From DATKCJ01 sp035513275 (lineage in GTDB: Bacteria; Verrucomicrobiota; Verrucomicrobiia; Opitutales; Opitutaceae): DNA of 5,427 nucleotides. Below the pieces are notes generated by a model. The model worked only from the letters and a program-made list of their open reading frames with translations. It searched no databases and was not told the DNA's origin. Location: positions 1 through 5,427 of the forward strand of contig DATKCJ010000134.1 in the NCBI GenBank assembly GCA_035513275.1, read 5' to 3'. Positions 1 through 5,427 of this stretch are shown one piece after another; within the stretch, counting starts at the first letter, position 1, and the number at the start of each line of letters is the position of its first letter. The position numbers and the translations under genes were made by a program.

Positions 1-281
1 TCGGCATCCGGCTGGCGCTCGGCGCCACGCGTGCGCAGATCCTGCGACTGGTGCTGGGGGAGGGCGTGGGTCTCACGTTGTTCGGCATCGCGCTCGGGTT
101 GGGTGGAACCGTGGCGCTGACACGCGTGTTGCGCGCCTGGCTGTTCGGCACCGCGCCGACTGACGTGGTAACTCTGGCAAGCGCCACGCTCGTGTTGCTG
201 GCGGTGGGCTTGGGGTCGTGCCTGGTGCCGGCGCGGCGGGCGACGAAAGTCGAACCGGCGACGGCGCTGCGCGCGGAGTGA
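1..281 (+). CDS. ADOP-type FtsX-like permease, C-terminal fragment (5' end outside window)
   Basis: Only the last 92 complete codons are present, read in the frame beginning at base 3 and ending at TGA 279-281. The fragment opens inside the last FtsX cytoplasmic loop with GIRLALGATRAQILRLV, then has a hydrophobic segment (about residues 20-42 of the fragment) and a final one (about 57-78). It ends in PARRATKVEPATALRAE, the typical C-terminal tail of MacB/FtsX permeases. The corresponding end of the next gene, from its GIRAALGA motif to the stop, is also exactly 92 residues. The preceding partial codon (-TC) is compatible with the Phe found there. Expected role: second permease domain of an inner-membrane FtsX-like protein; substrate unknown. 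The gene ends with two stops in the same frame (TGA, AAC, TGA at 279-287). That it had the full duplicated ADOP plan is inferred from its neighbours; a single-unit MacB-like permease is not excluded. Confidence 0.9.
   Translation, partial: GIRLALGATRAQILRLVLGEGVGLTLFGIALGLGGTVALTRVLRAWLFGTAPTDVVTLASATLVLLAVGLGSCLVPARRATKVEPATALRAE
278..280 (+). other. alternative in-frame GTG start for permease 2 (GTGA overlap with previous stop)
   Basis: GTG 278-280 overlaps the TGA stop of the upstream gene (279-281) as GTGA and is in frame with permease 2. Using it would add VKLSESESGSEGDQI before the Met at 323. I prefer ATG 323: AGGTGA lies seven bases before it, and the protein then aligns without gaps from residue 1 with the third gene. 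The added Ser/Glu stretch is simply the translation of the GTGRAR repeat in another frame. Confidence 0.2.
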
Positions 282-287
282 AACTGA

Positions 288-314
288 GTGAAAGTGAGAG
301 TGGAAGTGAAGGTG
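288..314 (+). repeat. GTGRAR hexamer tract between permease 1 and permease 2
   Basis: The spacer contains GTG AAA, GTG AGA, GTG GAA, GTG AAG and a last GTG: four and a half units of a degenerate purine-rich hexamer. A shorter relative of the same tract lies in the same place before the third gene (2941-2961). Such a tract can grow or shrink by slippage, and it offers several weak matches to the anti-Shine-Dalgarno sequence. Confidence 0.75.
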
Positions 315-315
315 A
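310..315 (+). promoter_or_regulatory. Shine-Dalgarno-like site of permease 2
   Basis: AGGTGA matches six bases of the sequence complementary to the 16S rRNA 3' end. Seven bases separate it from ATG 323, a normal distance. It supports ATG 323 over the GTG at 278 and the ATG at 218 in the same open frame. It is formed by the end of the GTGRAR tract. Confidence 0.65.
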
Positions 316-322
316 CCAAATA

Positions 323-2944
323 ATGAAACTCCTCCGCAAAGTTCGCGCGATTTTCCGAAGGGAGAAAGTCGACCGCGAGATGGACGCCGAGATGCGCGCG
401 CATCTCGATCTGCAGACCGAGCGCAACATCGCCACCGGCATGGGCGCCGACGAGGCGCGCTTCGCTGCGCTGCGCCAGTTCGGCAACGTCGCGAGCCTGC
501 AGGAGCGCGCGCGCGAACAGCGCGGGTGGGTGTGGCTCGAGCAATTCGGAAAGGACCTGCGTCTTGCGGCGCGCTCACTTTGGCGATCACCCGGCTTTGC
601 CGCCACAGCCTTGCTGACCTTCGTGTTTGGGATCGGCGCCGCGACGGCGGTTTTCTCCGTCGTTCACGCGTTGTTGCTGGCGCCGCTGCAGTATCGCGAT
701 GCCGGCCAGCTGGTGCAGTTGCAGGCCCGGCACTTGGAGCGAGGCATCTCCGGTCTCGCTCCTGCGACTTTCGGAGACATTGCCGCCACCAATGTCTCTT
801 TCGCGACGGTCGCCGCCCAATATTACTACTACGTCAATCTCACCGGGACTGACACTCCCACGTTGGTGAACAGCGCAGATGTGACCTCGGAGTATTTCAA
901 GCTGTTCGACGTCGCGGCGCTTCGCGGCCGGACGTGGCAACCGCAAGATCTCCTGCCTGGAGCCGCGCCCGTTGTTGTTCTCGGCCACGCACTCTGGCGC
1001 AGCCACTTCAACTCGCGCGACTCGATCATCGGCGAGCAAGTCCTGCTCGACGATGTTGCCTACACAGTCATCGGCGTCATGCCTTCGTCGTTCAAGGATC
1101 CGTCGGAAATCGCGCAACTCTGGCGCCCGATGCGCGAAGGCGCCGACAACCTGCTCGACCGGAGCGGCCATTACTGGAACGGGTTCGGCCGGCTCAAGCC
1201 GGGTGTTACACTCAAGACAGCCAACACGGAACTCGCGACTCTGGGGTCGCAGTTGGAACGGGCTCATCCGAAGGAATACGAAGAGTGGACGCTTCAAGCT
1301 GCGGATCTCCGGAACGCCGTGGTGGGTGACTACCGCGCCGGTCTCTTTATTGTGCTCGGAGCTGTCGGTTGCGTTGTGCTGATCACCTGTGCGAACGTCA
1401 CGGGACTTTCCATCGTGCGCGCCACGGCCCGGCGTAAGGAACTGGCCATCCGCACCGCGCTTGGCTCCTCGCGTGGACAACTCTTGCGCCTGCTTCTGAC
1501 TGAAAACCTGCTGCTCGCTGCACTTGGCGGAAGCGGTGGCGTGCTGCTCGCCTATTGGGGATTGGATGTTCTCCTCGCCAGCCTTCCCGAAGGCTGGCTG
1601 CCTCGCGCCGATGAAGTCGCGCTCAGCCTGCCTGTGCTCGGCGCCACCGCCGGCATCGCTGTCCTCACGGGAGTGATTTCCGGATTCGTCCCGGGATTCA
1701 CGGCATTTCGCATCGACGCCAACGATGCGCTCAAGGACTCCTCACGCGGTTCGACCGGCGCATCGTCCCGACGGTTGCGAGCGTCGCTGATCGTTGCGGA
1801 GATCGCACTGGCCCTGATCCTGCTCGCTGCCACCGGTCTCCTCGGTCGGAGTTTTTTCGGCCTGATGCGAAAACCATCCGGCCTCGATGCCGAGCGTGTC
1901 TTGTCACTCACCGTTTCGCTTTCCGCCAACCGTTACGAGAGCGCTGCCCGAAGCTTGGACTTTTTCTCCCGCGCGGAAACAGAAGTATCCGCCGTTCCCG
2001 GCGTCGAGGCTGCGGGCTTCACTCATACCTCACCGTTTCGCTGGGGCATTCCGGTCGCCTTCGGTCCCGTGCATGCGGGTGACGTCGCGGCCATGGAGAA
2101 CCTGCCGCCGGCATTCACCGATTCCGTCAGTATCGATTATTTCAGGGCGATCGGCATTCCGCTTCGATCCGGTCGGAGGTTCACGCTCGCCGACGATTCG
2201 AAGGCTCCGCCCCGCGTGATTCTCAGCGAATCTGCAGCACGCCGCTATTTCGGCACGGAGGATCCGATTGGCCGTTCTGTCGCCGGCGGTCCCGAGCCGG
2301 GTGGACGTTTCGAGGTGGTGGGAGTCGTGGGGGATGTGCCCCGCTCTGGCATGACCGCGGACACTCCTTTGCAGGTTTATCGACCGCTGGCACAGCGCAC
2401 GCCGCCATTCGCAACGCTGATGGTGCGCACTTCGCTCCCTCCCGCTTCGCTGGCGAAATCGGTGCAGGCGGCGCTGTGGCGGATCGATCCCGACATCCCG
2501 GTATCAGATGTCGCGACGATGGACATGTTTGTTCGCCGCAGTGTCGCGCAGCCCCGTCTCTACTTTGCGTTGTTCAGTCTCTTCGCAGCGCTGGCAGTGC
2601 TGCTGGCCTGCATCGGTCTCTATGGATTGATCGCCTACAGCGTGGCGCAGCGCACGCGGGAATTCGGCATCCGCGCCGCGTTGGGAGCAAGACCGCGCGA
2701 AGTTCTGATGCTCGTGGTGCGCGAGGGACTGCTCCTGGTTGCGCTCGGTGTGGGGCTTGGGCTTGCGGTCTCGTTCGCCGCCGCGGGTTTGCTCGAGAGA
2801 ATGATTTTTTCCATCTCTCCGCACGATCCGGCGGTCTTTCTAGGAATGCCGCTCGTGTTGGCGCTTGTGGCCGCCGTGGCCTGCTTGCTGCCCGCATGGC
2901 GCGCGACAAAGGTCGATCCTATGACGGCCCTGCGGGTCGAGTGA
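323..2944 (+). CDS. ADOP-family FtsX/MacB-like ABC transporter permease (complete, 873 aa)
   Basis: Predicted inner-membrane protein with a duplicated permease plan. Residues 1-90 are a soluble charged prefix containing AHLDLQTERN and RQFGNVASLQ, the ADOP-type N-terminal domain. TM1 is about 93-119, followed by a first MacB-type periplasmic domain (about 120-335). The first FtsX domain has TMs near 340-362, 390-415 and 437-460, with the cytoplasmic motif RRKELAIRTALGSSR starting at residue 370. A fifth TM lies near 487-510, then a second periplasmic domain (about 511-745, with DYFRAIGIPLRSGRRF). The second FtsX domain has TMs near 748-773, 800-822 and 837-857, motif RTREFGIRAALGAR from 777, and the tail PAWRATKVDPMTALRVE. 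The length is normal for ADOP proteins. No Walker motifs are present, so an ATPase must come from elsewhere if one is used. Start ATG 323 is chosen for its AGGTGA site and its gap-free alignment with the third gene. The substrate cannot be predicted; MacB-like efflux or cell-envelope work is the family expectation. Confidence 0.96.
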   Translation: MKLLRKVRAIFRREKVDREMDAEMRAHLDLQTERNIATGMGADEARFAALRQFGNVASLQERAREQRGWVWLEQFGKDLRLAARSLWRSPGFAATALLTFVFGIGAATAVFSVVHALLLAPLQYRDAGQLVQLQARHLERGISGLAPATFGDIAATNVSFATVAAQYYYYVNLTGTDTPTLVNSADVTSEYFKLFDVAALRGRTWQPQDLLPGAAPVVVLGHALWRSHFNSRDSIIGEQVLLDDVAYTVIGVMPSSFKDPSEIAQLWRPMREGADNLLDRSGHYWNGFGRLKPGVTLKTANTELATLGSQLERAHPKEYEEWTLQAADLRNAVVGDYRAGLFIVLGAVGCVVLITCANVTGLSIVRATARRKELAIRTALGSSRGQLLRLLLTENLLLAALGGSGGVLLAYWGLDVLLASLPEGWLPRADEVALSLPVLGATAGIAVLTGVISGFVPGFTAFRIDANDALKDSSRGSTGASSRRLRASLIVAEIALALILLAATGLLGRSFFGLMRKPSGLDAERVLSLTVSLSANRYESAARSLDFFSRAETEVSAVPGVEAAGFTHTSPFRWGIPVAFGPVHAGDVAAMENLPPAFTDSVSIDYFRAIGIPLRSGRRFTLADDSKAPPRVILSESAARRYFGTEDPIGRSVAGGPEPGGRFEVVGVVGDVPRSGMTADTPLQVYRPLAQRTPPFATLMVRTSLPPASLAKSVQAALWRIDPDIPVSDVATMDMFVRRSVAQPRLYFALFSLFAALAVLLACIGLYGLIAYSVAQRTREFGIRAALGARPREVLMLVVREGLLLVALGVGLGLAVSFAAAGLLERMIFSISPHDPAVFLGMPLVLALVAAVACLLPAWRATKVDPMTALRVE
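505..515 (+). repeat. short GC dinucleotide run in the prefix domain of permease 2
   Basis: An 11-base alternating G/C run encodes part of the ERARE segment (residues 61-65). It is the shorter counterpart of the (GC)8 run at the same codons of the third gene. It is probably a by-product of Ala/Arg codons in GC-rich DNA. Confidence 0.5.
1577..1598 (+). repeat. perfect 10-bp inverted repeat inside permease 2
   Basis: Arms GCCAGCCTTC (1577-1586) and GAAGGCTGGC (1589-1598) are exactly complementary around a CC centre. In RNA this could form a strong hairpin, with the innermost pair open to leave a four-base loop. It encodes ASLPEGW (residues 419-425), between two membrane segments of the first FtsX domain. 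No U-run follows, so it does not look like an intrinsic terminator. Confidence 0.7.
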
Positions 2945-2961
2945 GAGTGAAAATGAAAGTG
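2941..2961 (+). repeat. GTGRAR hexamer tract between permease 2 and permease 3
   Basis: GTG AGA, GTG AAA, ATG AAA, GTG: three and a half degenerate hexamer units, the shorter counterpart of 288-314. The first GTG overlaps the stop of permease 2 (GTGA, 2941-2944). The spacer is 25 bases against 41 before permease 2, which fits a difference in repeat number. Confidence 0.7.
2955..2961 (+). promoter_or_regulatory. weak ribosome-binding region of permease 3
   Basis: GAAAGTG sits eight bases before ATG 2970, at the position of the AGGTGA site of permease 2. The 13 bases before the two ATGs match at 10 positions (aggtgaccaaata and aagtgtccaaaca). Pairing with 16S rRNA would be weaker here, so translation may lean on coupling to the upstream gene. 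Confidence 0.4.
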
Positions 2962-2969
2962 TCCAAACA

Positions 2970-5427
2970 ATGACGATCCTTCGCCGACTCCGTTCGCTCT
3001 TTCGCCGCGGCCAACTCGATTCCGAAATGGCCGAGGAGATGAGGCATCACGTCGACCTGCAGACCGAGCGCAATATCGCAGCGGGTATGGAGGCCGAAGA
3101 TGCGCGCTACGCGACGCTGAGGCAGTTTGGCAACGTCGCGAGCCTTCAGGCGCGCGCGCGCGCGCAGCGCGGGTGGTTGTGGATGGACGAAATCGTCCGC
3201 GATGTGCGGTTCGCGGCACGCACGCTACGAAAGAGTCCGGGATTCACGACTGCGGCCGTTCTTGTGCTCGCGCTTGGCATCGGGCTGAACACCGCGACGT
3301 TCAGCGCCATTTACGCGCTCGCCTTCAGTCCGCTGCCTCTTCCGGCACCCGAACGGCTTGTCCAGCTCCATACCCAGGACACGAAGGAGCCGGCCAACTT
3401 TCGGGCGTTCTCATACGCGGCCTACCATGAACTGCGCGAACGTCGCGACGTCTTCACCGGCGTCGTCGCGCAGAGACTCGCGCTCGTCGCCGTCGGCGAG
3501 GGTGCCGGGGCGCGACGCGCTCTCTGCGCCATCGTCAGCGCGAACTTCTTCGAGGTTCTCGGTGTGACGCCCGCCCGCGGCCGCGGCTTCACCACCGGCG
3601 AGGAAGTCCCGGGCGCCGATGAGCCCGTCGTCGTCGTGAGCCATGTCTATTGGCGCAACTCCGGTTTCAAGCCGGACTTGGTCGGCTCCGCCATTCGAGT
3701 CAACGGGCGCCTGCACACGATTGTCGGTATTACGCCGAAAAATTTTCACGGCACCATGCCAATGCTCGGCCCCGATTTTTATTTCCCACTCGGCGTCTTC
3801 GACACGCTCACGGGAAATTCAGGCAGCGAGTGGCGCCGCTCACTCTCACACCCAGGCGCTTTTTCGGTCCTCCTGTTTGCGCGACTTCAATCCGGAGTCG
3901 ATTCCGTCACTGCCGCGGCCGCGCTGGCCGGCGTTTCCGCTGCGCTCGAGCGAGAGCATCCGGTCGCATATCAGAACAAGACGATAATCCTCGGCCCGCT
4001 GCCGCGCGGCTTCCCCGACGCGTCGCCGCCGAACGACGGCCCTGTCCGTTTGATGGCCATCATGCTCCTCGGCCTGACCGGCACCGTGCTGCTCATCGTG
4101 TCGCTCAATCTCGCCGGCCTCCTGCATGTCCGGGGTCACGCGCGCCGGAAGGAGTTCGCCGTCAGGCTGGCGCTCGGTTCTTCGCGGGCGCGTCTCGTCC
4201 GCCAACTCCTGACGGAGGGCCTCGTGCTTGCGCTTGCCGGCGGCGCGCTTGGCTGTGTTTGCGCGATCTGGGTGGCCGATCTCGTCATCGCCGCAGTCTC
4301 CAGCCGTTTGCCAGTCGAGATCTTCCTGACCATGCGGGCCCCGGTCGCGGTCGTTGGCGCCACGCTGGTCTTCAGCACAATGGCCACGCTGTTTTTCGCC
4401 CTTGGTCCCGCTCTCACTCTCTCTCGCCGTGATCTCATCCCCGATCTCCAGCAAAACGCCGCCGAGGATGTCGCAGGCCGGCGTCGCCGCTGGTTGCCGC
4501 GCCACCCGTTGGTCGTCGTGCAGATCGCACTCTCGCTCGCCCTCGTGATTGGCGCAGGCCTGTTCGCCCGGATGGTCGGCCAGATTCTCGCCGTCGAGCC
4601 CGGAATCGATTCCGGCCAGATGCTCGTCGCCGAATTCGACGCGAGTCTAGGGGGCAGCGATCGTGCGCGCACCCTCGATATCTTCCGGACCGTCGGCGAG
4701 CGGCTTGCCACTGTGCCCGGGGTGCGTTCCGTCAGCGTCGCCGCATCGACACCCTATAGCCTGGCGGGGGACAACCGTTCCGTTCGACGGGCCGGAAGCC
4801 GTCCGGAGCCCGGCGTCCGCCCGGGCACCGCGGCAGAAGGGCTCACAGTCAGCGTTCCCTATAACGCGGTCGGTGCCGACTACTTTGCCACACTCGGAGT
4901 GCCGCTGCTTCGCGGTCGCGCGTTTACCAGCTTCGAGACAGATCACATCGGTGCCCCGCCAGTCGCGATCATCGACGAGGCGCTTGCCGCTCTGCTCTGG
5001 CCTGGCGAAGAGGCGTTGGGTCGCCGCATCGAATGGGCCCGCCACGAGCCTGTCGACGACCGCGATTCACCGGACTCCGCCAGTCCGTCCAAAGTGGAGA
5101 CCGTCGAGATTGTCGGCATCGCACGCACCACAAATCTCCGGCTCAAAGGAGAACGGCAAACCGGCGCCATCCTCGTCCCTTTCGCGCAAGGATTCACAGG
5201 CAACGTCTTCTTCTTTGTCCGCTCCGCGAGCGCCGGTGAAAGCGCGCTTGCCGGATTGCGCGATCCGGTCCGCCGCGAGCTTCAAGCCGCCGCACCCGAC
5301 GTGCAATTTTCCACGGTCAGCACTTTCCTGGAGCACAAGAATGCTTCACTTGAGCTCTGGTTGTTGCAGCGCATTTCGTTCGTCGCGACCGCATTCGGAG
5401 CGGCCGCCGCGCTGATCTCGGTCATCG
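2970..5427 (+). CDS. ADOP-family FtsX/MacB-like ABC transporter permease (3' end outside window)
   Basis: An open frame of 819 complete codons from ATG 2970 to the window edge, with no stop. The plan is that of the preceding gene. Prefix residues 1-90 contain HHVDLQTERN and RQFGNVASLQ. TM1 is about 93-119, and the first periplasmic domain (about 120-355) carries SANFFEVLGVTPARGRGF. The first FtsX domain has TMs near 361-385, 411-440 and 458-480, with motif RRKEFAVRLALGSSR from residue 392. A TM near 513-535 precedes the second periplasmic domain (about 536-797, with ADYFATLGVPLLRGRAF). The sequence stops inside the next TM (LQRISFVATAFGAAAALISVI). By alignment with permease 2 about 110 residues are missing, giving roughly 930 in total. 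The extra length includes a charged Ser/Asp/Pro linker near residues 689-708. It is probably co-transcribed with the upstream gene, 25 bases away. No ATPase motif is present and the substrate is unknown. Confidence 0.95.
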   Translation, partial: MTILRRLRSLFRRGQLDSEMAEEMRHHVDLQTERNIAAGMEAEDARYATLRQFGNVASLQARARAQRGWLWMDEIVRDVRFAARTLRKSPGFTTAAVLVLALGIGLNTATFSAIYALAFSPLPLPAPERLVQLHTQDTKEPANFRAFSYAAYHELRERRDVFTGVVAQRLALVAVGEGAGARRALCAIVSANFFEVLGVTPARGRGFTTGEEVPGADEPVVVVSHVYWRNSGFKPDLVGSAIRVNGRLHTIVGITPKNFHGTMPMLGPDFYFPLGVFDTLTGNSGSEWRRSLSHPGAFSVLLFARLQSGVDSVTAAAALAGVSAALEREHPVAYQNKTIILGPLPRGFPDASPPNDGPVRLMAIMLLGLTGTVLLIVSLNLAGLLHVRGHARRKEFAVRLALGSSRARLVRQLLTEGLVLALAGGALGCVCAIWVADLVIAAVSSRLPVEIFLTMRAPVAVVGATLVFSTMATLFFALGPALTLSRRDLIPDLQQNAAEDVAGRRRRWLPRHPLVVVQIALSLALVIGAGLFARMVGQILAVEPGIDSGQMLVAEFDASLGGSDRARTLDIFRTVGERLATVPGVRSVSVAASTPYSLAGDNRSVRRAGSRPEPGVRPGTAAEGLTVSVPYNAVGADYFATLGVPLLRGRAFTSFETDHIGAPPVAIIDEALAALLWPGEEALGRRIEWARHEPVDDRDSPDSASPSKVETVEIVGIARTTNLRLKGERQTGAILVPFAQGFTGNVFFFVRSASAGESALAGLRDPVRRELQAAAPDVQFSTVSTFLEHKNASLELWLLQRISFVATAFGAAAALISVI
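3150..3165 (+). repeat. (GC)8 dinucleotide run in the prefix domain of permease 3
   Basis: Sixteen bases of alternating G and C encode ARARA around residues 61-65. Loss or gain of one GC unit would shift the frame near the start of the gene. The run is short, and the Arg/Ala pattern is partly shared with permease 2, so codon content may be the whole explanation. Confidence 0.7.

Larger units (their letters stand above)
288..323 (+). other. possible leader mini-ORF with stop overlapping the permease 2 start
   Basis: GTG 288 opens an 11-codon frame reading (M/V)KVRVEVKVTK and ending at TAA 321-323. The last A of the stop is the first base of the permease 2 ATG (TAATG, 321-325). The mini-ORF begins directly after the second stop of the upstream gene, in that gene's frame. 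A ribosome terminating here would be positioned on the permease 2 start, so a coupling role is conceivable. The alternative is that GTGRAR repeats contain no stop in this frame by nature and the ORF is incidental. No separate ribosome-binding site is evident for it. Confidence 0.25.
2941..2973 (+). other. possible leader mini-ORF overlapping the permease 3 start
   Basis: Reading from GTG 2941 gives VRVKMKVSKQ and a TGA at 2971-2973 that overlaps the permease 3 ATG as ATGA (2970-2973). An internal ATG at 2953 would give MKVSKQ. The end of the peptide resembles that of the first junction (V-K-V-T-K against M-K-V-S-K-Q). The frame is open far upstream inside permease 2, so an independent start is not demonstrated. 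The coupling role is inference. Confidence 0.25.

Noticed and set aside
218..322. ATG 218 as start of permease 2
   Set aside because: It would overlap permease 1 by 64 bases and add 35 residues that are a frame-shifted reading of the permease 1 tail and the repeat. ATG 323 has a ribosome-binding site and aligns with the start of the third gene.
282..322. CRISPR-like or mobile-element repeat
   Set aside because: The repeat unit is a degenerate six-base purine-rich hexamer without spacers, inverted ends or target duplications.
587..1480. Long open frame on the minus strand (about 297 codons)
   Set aside because: It lies wholly inside permease 2, has an Arg/Gly/Asp-rich composition and no recognisable domain. 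It is a GC-rich antisense shadow.
2941..2969. Intrinsic terminator or promoter between permeases 2 and 3
   Set aside because: The 25-base spacer has no inverted repeat, no T-run and no convincing -35/-10 pair. Co-transcription is simpler.
3575..3586. 12-base palindrome of C and G in permease 3
   Set aside because: In strongly GC-biased coding sequence such short self-complementary runs are expected. Nothing around it suggests a site.
3650..4505. Overlapping open frames on both strands (3650-4432 + and 3846-4505 -)
   Set aside because: Both lie within the permease 3 frame, which has clear MacB/FtsX motifs throughout. Their translations are low-complexity Arg/Pro/Ala-rich.

Overview
The window is a GC-rich bacterial segment on which everything recognisable is coded on the + strand. 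It holds three head-to-tail members of one membrane-protein family: the C-terminal end of a first gene (1-281), a complete second gene (323-2944) and a third gene that runs off the right edge (2970-5427). All three match the plan of the ADOP group (acidobacterial duplicated orphan permeases). That plan is a soluble N-terminal prefix followed by two consecutive units of MacB-type periplasmic domain plus FtsX-like transmembrane permease domain. This family is expanded in Acidobacteriota and is also found in Verrucomicrobiota (e.g. Opitutales-like genomes). The window suggests one of these or a relative, but the sequence alone does not decide which.

Layout: 1-281 is the last 92 residues of permease 1. 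282-322 is a 41-base spacer rich in GTGRAR hexamers, with a Shine-Dalgarno-like AGGTGA. 323-2944 is permease 2 (873 residues, complete). 2945-2969 is a 25-base spacer of the same type. 2970-5427 is permease 3 (819 codons present, probably about 110 missing). There is no non-coding stretch longer than 41 bases. I see no terminator, tRNA, rRNA, mobile element or CRISPR array. The three genes are most simply read as one transcript whose promoter lies upstream of the window.

Function: FtsX/MacB-like permeases normally work with a MacB/LolD-type ATPase and act in mechanotransmission, efflux or lipoprotein handling. No ATPase, membrane-fusion protein or PadR-type regulator is encoded here, which fits the 'orphan' label. 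No substrate can be assigned.

The least ordinary feature is the pair of gene junctions. Both carry purine-rich (GTGRAR)n tracts that can be read as a tiny ORF of the form (V-K/R/E)n-V-T/S-K. In both cases its stop codon overlaps the ATG of the next permease (TAATG at 321-325, ATGA at 2970-2973). This suggests, but does not prove, a duplicated translational-coupling leader that travels with this permease family.
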